Below, one piece after another: positions 45,601 to 58,100 of a DNA stretch of 64,000 nucleotides. A program made the position numbers and the translations under genes. This DNA is from Micromussa lordhowensis (lineage: Eukaryota; Cnidaria; Anthozoa; Scleractinia; Lobophylliidae): positions 4,345,390 to 4,409,389 of the forward strand of contig OZ026608.1 of NCBI GenBank assembly GCA_964020085.1, written 5' to 3'. A model generated the notes under the pieces. The model made no database searches, was not told where the DNA came from, and saw only the letters and a program-made list of their open reading frames with translations. Position 1 is the first letter of the stretch, and the number at the start of each line of letters is the position of its first letter.

Positions 45601-48600
45601 ACAGCAGTAGCCGGTGGTTGTACGTAGTCGGCATTTTCCTAGTAGGGAAACAGCATGTGTAAGAGACAGGAAGTACAATGTTTCAATAACGCTTTTTCGT
45701 GAGATTTACAAACAACCAAAGATTCAAGTTTGCAGTTGGGCGTTGACAGTCACAGAGAAAAATCACTGAAAGTAGTTAGAAATTGCTCAAACCTGACACT
45801 CTGTAGACATCATTCGCCCATGCTCCTCCTTTTCCATTCCTACATCTGTTTGATCGACCATACTTTGCATACGTTCTATGAGCCCGCGGTCCTCCAAAAC
45901 ACTGCCCGCCATGTTGAACTGCAAACACTATATAACCATATCTTGCAGCCGCCAATGCGCATCTTTCAATGGCTCTCTGTCGTCTTCGGTAGCTACCTCT
46001 AACGATCGGCAGTCTCCCTTCCAATGGTGTAATAGCTCTACGAGATGTATCTTTGAAGCATCCGATTCTTTGAACTAGAAAACGACAATTTGCAAGGTAG
46101 ATAGCTCTTAAAACGGGACTCTAAATTTTGCTGATTTCCCTATACAAAATTCGTCAGCTGCTCTGTCCCTAACAAACCGCAAATTATATACAAATAGTCA
46201 AAACAAGTTTGGTAAGTCGTCCGTTTGAAGCTCGTAAGAGATAACAGAACGGGGTAAGCACTTACGTTTGAACATTTCTGATATCTGTTTTACACCTACA
46301 TATTTCAGTGCTGCTCAGAACGACGAAAAGAAATCATTAAAGAAAAGAACAGAACAAGTGATACTCACTGGTAATAGATGGAATAATCTTGACTGAACGC
46401 ACCGCTACAAGCAACAAACAAGCATTTAGAAAATGCGCTTTAAACATTTTCTTTTTCGTATAACAAGTACAGTGGAACCTCTACTTACAGAGACCTACTT
46501 ACTACGGACAACTCTATATTAAAGACATAAAGGGGGCAAGTTTCTAAAGAAACTGCGGTGCTGCGTCGGAGCGGACGAAGGGCTAACGCTCGAAACGTCA
46601 GCTTCCGAATCTCTTTACGGTGGCCAATTCACATTATCAACCCAGTTGATAAAACCAAATTATCTATATAAAAGACAGTTCACTTGCTCACAGAGTAAGA
46701 AGAATTCATTTAATCCTTATCTCTGTAATAAGGATAAACTCCTGAACCATCACTATTTGTCTGTTCTTCTAGTACTTGCTATACGAATTGAGCTGTAGGC
46801 TCACTACCTCCAGGCTAACTACCTTGCTCCTGGCAGCCAATTCCGGCCCTTTGGTGTGCTTTTTATCGCGCATGACATAACACTTAAGCATAAATCTTCT
46901 TGCGTTCTATCACGAATACCGTTCTCTTGTTGGCTACGCTACCCACTATCTATTCTGTTGCCGAAAGCGAGTGGCCTAGCAGTGTGCTGTTGTTAACAAA
47001 ATCTTTGAAGAGGATTTAGATAAACGTTTAAACGACTAGTAGATAATAGATTCACAATAAAACACTCTCGATTTCTATGCGTGAGCTCGTAAAAATAGAC
47101 TGAAGTCTTCTTTGCTCTCTGGAAATCACTAAGTCATACAGTATTGGATAAATGTCAGTTCATAATTTTCAGTTAAACCGGGTTAAATTTTGAAGTGTGA
47201 TTGATACGAAAGACTTACATTTCAGGCATTTCTGTTCACATTCACTCTTCGATCTAAAGTTGTTGCCATTTCCCTTACAGCCACCATAAGTGAACATCTC
47301 ACATCTTCCTGTTGCTTTGTTGAAATACCATCTTCTAAAGGCCGCTCTGCAAGGTCCAGTGACTTTAGGCAGGTTACAAACGGCTCGCGAGCCTCCTATA
47401 AAAAGACAGAAAAAAATTGAAACGATCTTTGGCAAATAATGAATAATACATAACAATAAATTGTTTTTATTAAATTATTCAATTGACTGGATGATGTGGA
47501 CGTTTCAGTTTGATTTAAACGAAGTGATGGTATGAAAAGGCGGGAAAATTTGTGACGCGGTGTTAATTTTTTGAGCTGAATGAGACATGCGTGGAAAGTG
47601 AGTGAGACAGAGTTTCCTTCTGCAATATTCCTCGGGCAATCTCGTCTAAATTCATCTATATTCATGCAACGTAGAAACGTGTACAACTTTATAGCATACT
47701 AAGCCAGTGTGAATATGGCACTGTAAGAAAACATACGTTAACAGATAATCTTGGAACCCTCTTTGTGCAAAACACGCCAGTTTTTTTAGCAAAGACATCT
47801 GTCATGATAAAATTTGTCAAATTTCCTCATTTTTACGCAAAGCAGACAAAAGACAAGAAAACTCTGCTCCTTTGCATGAGTGTTGAAAAGAGCAGACATG
47901 TTGTATATTATAAATTATCATAAATTATTACTATTTCTGACAATTTATTCCTGACCTCCTCCTCCTCGACAGTAACCCCATAGTTTATCTTGGTCGTAGC
48001 TTGGAGTGAGCCCGCACCACGGGCGTCCCTTAGACCTGGCCGTGGAGCAGCTTGTGTACCTCCTGCCACGGTAGATGAACGGGAACACACAGCAGTTGTT
48101 GCGAGTTGTTCGTGTGCGACAGGAACCTGGGGATGTGGAACAAAATCATACATAGAATTCTCAAACACATTAATTTAAATCAAGAAAATCATGACCGCCA
48201 ATAGCTATTTCTATTTTAACACAGCCATAAGGAAACGATGAATCGTGTACGGGGCCTTAAGAGACGACCACTATACAGAGAAGGTTGGATAAAAGATTCT
48301 GAATGCAATTTCCATATTGATCCCTTATCAGACAGACTGCATTCACAGAATTCAAAGAAGCTAACTTACAGGGTTGCCATAACGGGCCATTACCCGTAAC
48401 ACCTGTTACCACTGAGCATACTTGACGGACACTTGATGTTACAGATGTGTCGCAAAGTAACAAGATAGCTACGGGCGTGAATCAAAACTTAACGATAGCC
48501 CTGAAATATCATAGTCGAAGCGATTTCCTTACCTCTCAAAATGTAAACACTATTAGCCCAAGGTCCTCCTTTCCCATTCCTACATCTGTTAGATTTCCCG

Positions 48601-48860
48601 TATCTGGGATATGTTCGGTAAGCGAATCTTGCTGACGCACACCATCCACGATGTTGTATCGCGAACAGTCTGTAACGTCGTTTATTTGCAGCCAGAGCGC
48701 ATTTCTGTATGGCATATTTCCTTCGGCGGTATTGACCTTTTAGAAGACGACTTCTGCCTTCCAGGGTTGCTATGGCTCGTCGACCAGTGTCTCTGAAGCA
48801 ACCGATTGGTATTGCTAGAGGTGAATAAAGCGGGTGGTTGGTTTAGGCTTGTATAATTAA

Positions 48861-48934
<74 letters not shown>

Positions 48935-48935
48935 A

Positions 48936-48993
<58 letters not shown>

Positions 48994-49117
48994 AAAATAA
49001 AGAACTAGACTACAATGAAAACAAAAAGACCCAAAAAATCACGCATACGCACGCCATTTTTGTAGATCATGGTATAATGGCTCATATACCATGATGGCTA
49101 AGCCAATAAAAAGTCTC

Positions 49118-49151
<34 letters not shown>

Positions 49152-52100
49152 TTTACTTTAAACATGAAGATATACAGTAAAAACCCGCGTGTAAGGACCT
49201 AGTGGTTTAAGAACCTGCTGGTAGAAATTTTCCATTTACATACACAAAAATATAATAGCCAGTTTAACAAAGCAAGCCGATAAAGCAGGTTCTTATATGT
49301 GGGTTGCAGTTAAATTATAATAAACATTTTAACCTAAGAGTGTGACTTTAAGATTGCAAAGTTACATTACAAGACAATACATATTACAGAAAGAGGGTTG
49401 TCCAATACTGTCAAATAGAATCCATTGGAAGATGGGTCATAACGATTCGTTCGATTTGTCAAATGGAGAATACTTATATTCGATTGGAAAAGTCCAGCTT
49501 GCCATTGGACTGCTGCATGTCATTAGTTAGACTTAGAAAAATATCGCTGTTGTAGTAGGGCCCCATAAACTTTTGTCGATTCGATCGATTCGTTCGATTT
49601 GTCAAATGGAGAATACTTATATTCGATTAGAAAAGTCCAGCTTACCATTCGACTGCTGCATGTCATTAGCTAGACCTAGCAAAATATCGCTGTTGTAGTA
49701 GAGCCCCATAAACTTTTGTCGATTCGATCGATTCGTTCGATTTGTCAAATGGAGTATACTTATATTCGATTGGAAAAGAATATCGCTGTTGTAGTAGAGC
49801 CCCATAAACTTTTGTCGATTCGATCGATTCGTTCGATTTGTCAAATGGAGAATACTTATATTCGATTGGAAAAGTCCAGCTTGCCATTGGACTGCTGCAT
49901 GTCATTAGTTAGACTTAGAAAAATATCGCTGTTGTAGTAGCGCCCCATAAACTTTTGTCGATTCGATCGATTCGTTCGATTTGTCAAATGGAGAATACTT
50001 ATATTCGATTGGAAAAGTCCAGCTTGCCATTGGACTGCTGCATGTCATTAGTTAGACTTAGAAAAATATCGCTGTTGTAGTAGGGCCCCATAAACTTTTG
50101 TCGATTCGATCGATTCGTTCAATTTGTCAAATGGAGAATACTTATATTCGATTGGAAAAGTCCAACTTACCATTCGACTGCTGCATGTCATTAGCTAGAC
50201 CTAGCAAAATATCGCTGTTGTAGTAGGGCCCCATAAACTTTTGTCGATTTGATCGATTCGTTCGATTTGTCAAATGGAGTATACTTATATTCGATTGGAA
50301 AAGAATATCGCTGTTGTAGTAGCGCCCCATAAACTTTTGTCGATTCGATCGATTCGTTCGATTTGTCAAATGGAGAATACTTATATTCGATTGGAAAAGT
50401 CCAGCTTACCATTCGACTGCTGCATATCATTAGCTAGACTTAGAAAAATATCGCTGTTGTAGTAGGGCCCCATAAACTTTTGTCGATTTGATCGATTCGG
50501 TCGATTTGTAAACCAGTGATCACGTGGCGTAATTTCCGTTCGCTGATTGGGTGATACTTTTATCAAGATGGCCGCAACAGAGTGGAAATTTGTGGCGTGA
50601 AGTAATGGCGAAAGTATAGCGTAAGTTTATAGCAAAATTATAAGATTCGAGTCCAAGTTGGGTTCCTTTTTGTTTTAACCACTATATACAACAACCGCAA
50701 TTTTACAATATCATCTTAATTAAAGAATAAAAGAGTGATATGTTAAGAAGCCTCTCTGTAAATTAAATCCATGGTGTAGCCAGGATCTAATACATAAACA
50801 TTCCACGTTCTAAAAACACGAAAGCAAGGGTAAAACGGTTCTTGAATCGACCGACAGACGCTGCCAAATAAAACGACTATTACATAACCTGGTGAATTGT
50901 TGCTTTATTACGCTTGTTTCTTAGGGAAGTTTTCTTAGATTGTCAATTCCGCGCACGCTTTTGCTATTGTCGCACACGCTTTCGCGATTGTTATATTCCT
51001 TTCGCTCAACACGGGTCATATTGTCGCTCACGCTTAAAGAACGAGGTATACATATTTGGCTTGTTTGTTGTCGCCCACGCTTTTGCTACTGTCGCCCACG
51101 CTTTCGCTGCAAACGGGTCCCTGGATTGTTAATTTCTTTCGCCCGACACGGGTCATATTGTTGCTCACGCTTAGAGAACGAGGTATACATATTAGGCTTG
51201 TTCTTGTTTTGGCTTGTTCTTGTTTGTTCTCGCCCACGCTTTTGCGGTACATGCGGGTCCCTGGATTGTTAATTTCTTTCGCCCGACACGGGTCATATTG
51301 TCGCTCACGCTTAGAGAACGAGGTATACATATTAGGCTTGTTCTTGTTTTGGCTTGTTCTTGTTGTTGTCGCCCACGCTTTTGCGGTACATTTGTTTATA
51401 GTCGTCATTCAAGTGTATCCGCCGGTTCGACAATTTTTTAATGTGAAATCGAGAATGAAATAATCATTCCCACCAATCGAACGAATCGATCGATTCGACA
51501 ATCATGCACCGGGTCGCCGTTGTCACTAATGAGATGCAATTGTCCGATCGACGACCGCTCTTGTCGAATCGATAGGAAACGTTTCCATTTGACAAATCGA
51601 ACAAATCGATCGATTCGACAATCATGCACCGGGTCGCCGATGTCACTAATGAGATGCAATTGTCCGATCGACGACCGCACTTGTCGAATCGATAGGAAAC
51701 TTTTCCATTTGACAAATCGAACGAATCGATCGAATCGACAGCACTTTCACCGGGTCGCCGTTGTCACTAATGAGATGCAATTGTCCGATCGACGATCGCA
51801 CTTGTCGAATCGATAGTAAACTTTTCCATTTGACAAATCGAACGAATCGATCGAATCGACAGCACTTTGTCCACTTCTCGCTAATCAAATGGAATTTTTC
51901 CGATCGACAGCAAATAGAACGTTGTTTTGTCGGATGGACTCTATGCGACAGTATTGGACATGATTGTACAGAAATACACAAATACAGTTGTGATACTCAA
52001 GGACCACACCCTAATTTATTTGGGGAATCTCCATGGCCAAGAATTTTCGTTTACCTTAGAATTCTGAAAACCTATAAAGGTAACCGGCCAATTTTCCGAG

Positions 52101-55100
52101 TTTCCCTTTGCCTCTGTGTCAAAACGAGTTTTCGCGTGAAACCATTGTTATGAAAATGCGTTTCATCTGCGAGTTCATTTTCATTCAAATCAAACTCATT
52201 TTTATAAGAAAACTTTTGTACGAGGAAAATTTTGCAGATCAAAGTTTCGATGGTTGAACTGCAAGGAAGTGCGAAGTTGCCGTTTTAGTTTTGCAACGTT
52301 ACAAATAAATTTTATCCAATATATTCCCATCCGAACTTTGTCACAGAGAGTTCCAGATTTTTAAGCTCAAGTTTTCAAGCGCAAACTATACCATGGAAAC
52401 TTACGAAAAGTAAGTCACAAGGGTGACACAAGGGGTTTACGAAGTCCGTGAAATAAAAAACTAAATGATAATACTCCAGTAACAATTTTAATGGTCATTT
52501 CATTGTTTTCTTGTGTTCTTCTAACAACTTTAAAACTAGATACAACTTAGTTGGTTTTTAAAAGTTTGTTCCAACGGCTTTCTGAAATCACTCTACCCTC
52601 ACTTATTAGTTAATGAAACTGGTAATGGTATAAAGAACTTAACCACATCATTTATCAATGTTAACACTTACCCTTCAAACCAATAGTTATTGGAACAGCA
52701 CGTGCTGCAGTGGAAGAGAAAACACACATTTTAAGAAATTGTTTAAATCCGTCGTAATTAATCCATCTTAATCTTCCCCAACCTTATTCCTGTCTATTTT
52801 ATTATTAATTCTTTGATGTTTTTCTACCCTACTTGACTATTATGTTGGGGTAAGTAATGTTAAATATCGCCATAAGGGACTGATGCATTGTTATTTAGTT
52901 CTTCTAGTGTGAAGTGCAGGTTCTTTCTATCGTGGACGCATCTACGTGCGTTATCAACTGAATTCACAAGCTTAACCACGGACAGAGGAAATGAAGCTTC
53001 AGTCAAGGAAGGTGATCATCACCTTCGAAGAGGTAAAGTCGGTTTTTTTTTGTGACCAGGAGCAAAGTACAAGAAATGCTTCTCTAGTTGTAAGATAGCT
53101 ATTAGACGTTATTTTGGTGGCCACGTAACTTTACCCCAGGTAACGTAACGCCTTCTGGTCACTGCGTGACAAAGAAGAACACTACCCACTTCTTCTTTGT
53201 GTTACAAAAGCAAAAAGAATTGTGTAGAACTGACCTCTTGGAGGGCGAACGACAGGCTTCACAGGGCGAACAGGTTTACGTGCTACAAGAAAAAGAGAAA
53301 ACAAAAAATTAAATTGATTAAAGAAACATTGACCCACTGTTCAAATTAACTTTTTCTTCTGTAAAAGACGTTTTTTTTTTCAAACCCTTACTGGCACAGT
53401 TGGCCCACTTCTTGTCTCGATCATAGTTGGGCGTGAGAGCACACCATGGTCGATTGTGCTTTCTTCTGGTACAACTGTTATAACGACGACCTTTGTAGAT
53501 GAACGGAAGCGAACAGCAATACTTTGACGTTGTCTTTGCTCCGCAAGAACCTGTTAGGAAAATGTAAGGATAAAGAAGTGGTCTTTGAAGACAATTTAAA
53601 AAGAATCAAATTCCAAAAACAGCAGCTGACAAGTTATTTTTATGAAGCACTGAGAGATCTGAACGGGAAGTAGATAAGTTTCGCAGCGACTTCAAGTCAT
53701 AACCACAACATTTACATGGATGCCAATTGTAAGCAAAGAAAAAAATATCTACACAAACAAGATACAAGCAAACAAAAAACAAGTAGATAATCTATCAAAC
53801 AGTCAGGCCAAGGAATACAAAAACAATAACTTGAAGGCTAAAGACAAGTTACAATTGGCAATAGCAGGACAAATGTTACCCCAGTAACAAGTGCGAAAAC
53901 TCACGTCATCCAAAATATGTTGCTAAGCAACATGGTATGGTTTTCTTTTAGTATAATGCAGGCGTGGCAGCCTTTTTGTGCCCTCGCCCAATCTTGTTTT
54001 AGGACAATATAAGAATTAAAAAAAAAATTCGTCAAGTTCTTCAACGAAAATTTCCCATCACAAATCGAACTTGTGTCAATAAAGTGCTCGTCTAACGAGA
54101 ACATACTGAATCTTGCCAACAAAGAGTAAGGCCTGGTTTACACTAGCAACATAACGACATAATGACAAAAGGACATAATCGCTCATGTCGGCAATAATAA
54201 AGACATAAGGAAAAGATCAGTTTTTTTTAATGTCGTTATGTCGCTAGTGTGAGGTAGGCCTTAAGCTTAGTTCCCACTACCGACATAAGGATCATAATCA
54301 TAATCATAAGCATAAGCATAAACATAAGATTCTTATGTTCTAGTGGGAACGGCCGCGCTTTTTTTCTACGGCACTTGCTAGCGACTCTTCAAAGCTGGAC
54401 GCCATCTTGAAATGAACCGCCCGAAAGTGCTGGACCAGTATAGACGTTAATACAAAAATACAATGACCCCGTTGCGTCATTATGTTTCTCATTATGTTGT
54501 TATGAATTTTGCGTTCCCACTACAAAGAAAAGCAACATAATCATAATCATAAGAAAATAGTCGATCATTTTCTTATGATTATGATTATGTTGATCATAAG
54601 AGCGCCTATGATTATGTTTCTAGACGTTCCCACTAAGACATAAGCTACATAACAACGTTATGTTCGTGCTTATGATTATGATTATGATCGTTATGTCGCT
54701 AGTGGGAACTAGGCTTAACAACTCACCATGAACTCTGTACACGTCGTTAGCCCACGGACCTCCTTTGCCGTTCCTACATCGATTAGATCGACCATACTTT
54801 CCGTAGGTCAAGTGAGCTCTTCGACCCGTAGCACACCATCCTTGATGTTGTACAGCAAACACTGTGGCTCGAAGCATCAGCGCGACAAAGGCACATTTAC
54901 GAATAGCATCTTTCCTTTTTCTGTAGTATCCTCGAACTATAGGGTAACGACCATCAACTCCTGGGATAGCTCGACGACCAGTGTCTTTGAAGCAACCAAG
55001 TGGCTTGACTGAAGAAGAAAACAAAAATCACATTTCCATTAGTTAGTTGGTGTACAGAAAAATAAAGACAATGTAAGGTTTACGGTAGACTTGCTAAATA

Positions 55101-58100
55101 ATTCAAGAAGCGAAAAACAATTTACTTGATTACAAATACAAGGTTGACGGTTAACGACAACAGCAACAAACCAACAAGCAAAACAGAAAGCAAAACTTAC
55201 TCACTACTCCACTAGTAATTCGTATAGCTGGAGCTGTTGGAAAAATAATGAAAAGTAAATAATGTAATAAATAAATTCAGTTAATAAATTAATTAATAAA
55301 TCATTTATATAAATTAATACACCGATTCAGTTAAGGGTAAATGATAATTTATTTCAGTTCGTAGTTAAGAGACTGTTACACGAAATGTACACGAAATGCC
55401 AATGGTTCTAGTAATATGCCTTGTGAGGCTGGAAGCAACGGGTTACAGATACAGAAGCGGGAATATTACAATCCAGGCTTTGTACCGATGTGACGGTGCA
55501 AACAAAGGTGTATATATGACATGTGACGAGGAAGCGAAAACCTCAGGAAGTAAGAAATGCGAGACTTTGTCGTTGAAAAGGTGGATCGATGAAAAAAAAA
55601 CAGATTCTCTTTCTTTGTATTTAATCAAACGAGAATACGTGAAATTAAGAATTAGCTTTTCAAGCCTATTAGAATTTTGACAAAACGCGTGTGACGCTGT
55701 TTACTAATAATTTCACTTGAGAGCATTTAATTTCTCAAAGTAAAATTCGGAAGCGAAAGTTTTCTTACATTTTTTCCCCCTGCAGTACCCCCAGGACTGT
55801 CCTTTGCGGTAGCCTGGGACTGTTGCGCACCAGGCTCTTCTCAATCGGCTTCCACGTCTTGTGCACCCCTTGTAAGTTCGACCACCATACCTAAATGGGA
55901 ACACGCAGCAGTTGCCTTGAATAGTACTCTGTCTGCATTTGCCTGAAAAAATAAAATCAAGTCTTAGTTTGCACAGCAAAAAACAAGTACCTGTTTCAGA
56001 CGTTCAGCTAGTTGGGACAGCCCGGAAAACTGCGAGACAGAAAAATACGGGAGGTCGTTGCTGACGTCATTGTTTACATTTTGCCTCGTTTCCGGGGCGG
56101 ATACTGGGGGGGGGGGAGGGCATCTGTAGGGGTTCCGGGAGCATCCTTGTCTAGCATTCTCAGGCCAAGTCAGCGTGTTATAATGCCTCTTTTTTTAATC
56201 AAGGGGGTTCGATCGACCGAACCTCCCGAGCCCTCCCCCCTTAGATCCGCCCCAGCGTTAGTATAGACTTAGCATAGAAAAGGCATCATACTAGATGCGA
56301 ACTGACTCCAGACAGTTAAAGAGCTAGTGAAACTTGGTACTTAGTGTAATCTTTAGCTCTTTGGGTGTAATACTGAAGGAGAAATTAGCTTTCAAAGTTG
56401 CCAAAAGATCTGGGTGACAAAAGCACTTCCGAGCCTATACGTTCTTTGTAACATTTTCAGTTTTTAAACCCGCGTCAAACAAAAAGTATTTAATACATCG
56501 GGCTCAAATTCCGTAGGACAGCTAATCGTGCTATGCGCCATCAATAGTCAAAACCGATATTTTCGTAGCTCGATTAGAAACTAAATTGCCTAGGCTAATG
56601 TGACAAATATATTGTAAATTAAGATTCCCCTAGCTGAATGATATGGGAAGTGGGGGGGGGGGGGGGGGAGGGGGTGGGTGGTGAGTGGAGGAAAAAAAGA
56701 GAGGTGCGCGCAGTTTGTTTCGAAACGAGGCAGACTGAGTTTATCCTGTCACTCCGTAAGCCTTCATGTAACGGTTAATTCTTTGTTACGGATAAACCAA
56801 ACATCACTAAAACAGTAACAGGGTGGTCTAAGCACCTGCAATCCTGTAGACATCATTCGCCCATGCTCCTCCTTTGCCATTTCTACATCTGTTGGATCGA
56901 CCATACTTTGCGTAGGTTTTGTAAGCATGCGGCCCTGAAAAACACTGGCCTCCATGCTGGACCCCCATAAAAGAGTAGCCACGTTTTACGGCGACCAGGG
57001 CGCATTTTCTAATCGCGAATTTCCGTCGTTGGTAGTTTCCTCGTAAGAAAGGACTTTTTCCTTCTAGGATTGGAATGGCTCTGCGGGAGCTGTCTTTGAA
57101 GCAGCCTATTCTTTGGACTGGAAAGAAATCAAAGGTAAATTAGTTGCATTTTATGTGTGACAAAGTTACATCTGCCCAAGCTCGACAACATTACAGTCAC
57201 CTTGTATACGGCTGGTTTGCCTAACATTTGAACTGACCAATCAGAATTCAGCAGGCGGGAAAACTGTTTATGTATGTAACAAGAAAGGTATTGAAGTGGG
57301 GCTCACTGGAGCTGGCATTGAATATTCACGAAAAGAGATTTATCATTCCAATAAGATTGTAAAGGACGAAAAATATGAAACATTTTGTGCCTCCAAGCTT
57401 TTAATTTGGCGCCAAAACAGGGTCACTCGCGTCCACCAACTCGCTCATAGGTCGACGTTCGTCGAGTGTCGCCAGGTTAGATAACAGTTATGTTATTTTG
57501 AATAAAATATGATGTTTAATTTCTCGTCAAATTAAACCCAGAGTTTATGATTAAGTAATAAAAGAAGCCAAATCAACTTTAGCATGGTCTTTTTTTATTA
57601 GCCCCGAAGAAAGAACGACAGAAGGACAGCTTGATTTTGACTGCCTTTACGTATTGCGAGAGCAGCCACCGTATCTAAGGTAGTAAATGAACGTATGAAA
57701 ACTGCGTCTTTAAAGAAATTTGAATGCCGTACTCACGTGTTATCGATGTAGAGATTCTGATAGGTCGCACCGCTGGGCAAACGAAAAAAGAAGAATATTC
57801 AAAATTAGTTTGAGTTCCTCTTTTACTTCATAAAAACAAGCAAAATACGATTATTGTTCAGTTCCTCACGTTTTCGTCCACCACAATAACCGTACAGTTT
57901 ATCATGGTCGTAATTTGGAGTAATCGCGCACCACGGGCGCTTGGACCTTACTCTTGTACAGCGGTTGTATCGTCTGCCGCGATAAATGAACGGGAACACG
58001 CAGCAGTTACCAGTTGAGGAACGCGTGCGACAAGAACCTATGAGGCAAAAAAAAGAGTTTGTATTGCATTGGAGAACATTTCTTGCAAAAAAAAAAATTC

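Larger units (their letters stand above)
49399..51960. mobile_element. 2.56-kb non-autonomous TIR element with mirrored subterminal arrays
   Basis: Terminal inverted repeats: TGTCCAATACTGTCAAATAG at the left and CTATGCGACAGTATTGGACA at the right, matching over about 27 bases with 4 differences. Inside the left end is an array of eight to nine copies of CGATTCGTTCGATTTGTCAA (about 49,440-50,520). Inside the right end is an array of four copies of its reverse complement (about 51,470-51,870). The centre (50,930-51,400) is a third, 140-bp-period repeat. No transposase is seen and no clear target-site duplication is visible. It sits in the intron between L5b and W6. Confidence 0.7.

Noticed and set aside
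49440..50520. Regularly spaced repeats resembling a CRISPR array
   Set aside because: Spacers are themselves repeated, units are about 145 bases, and the context is a eukaryotic intron inside a TIR element.
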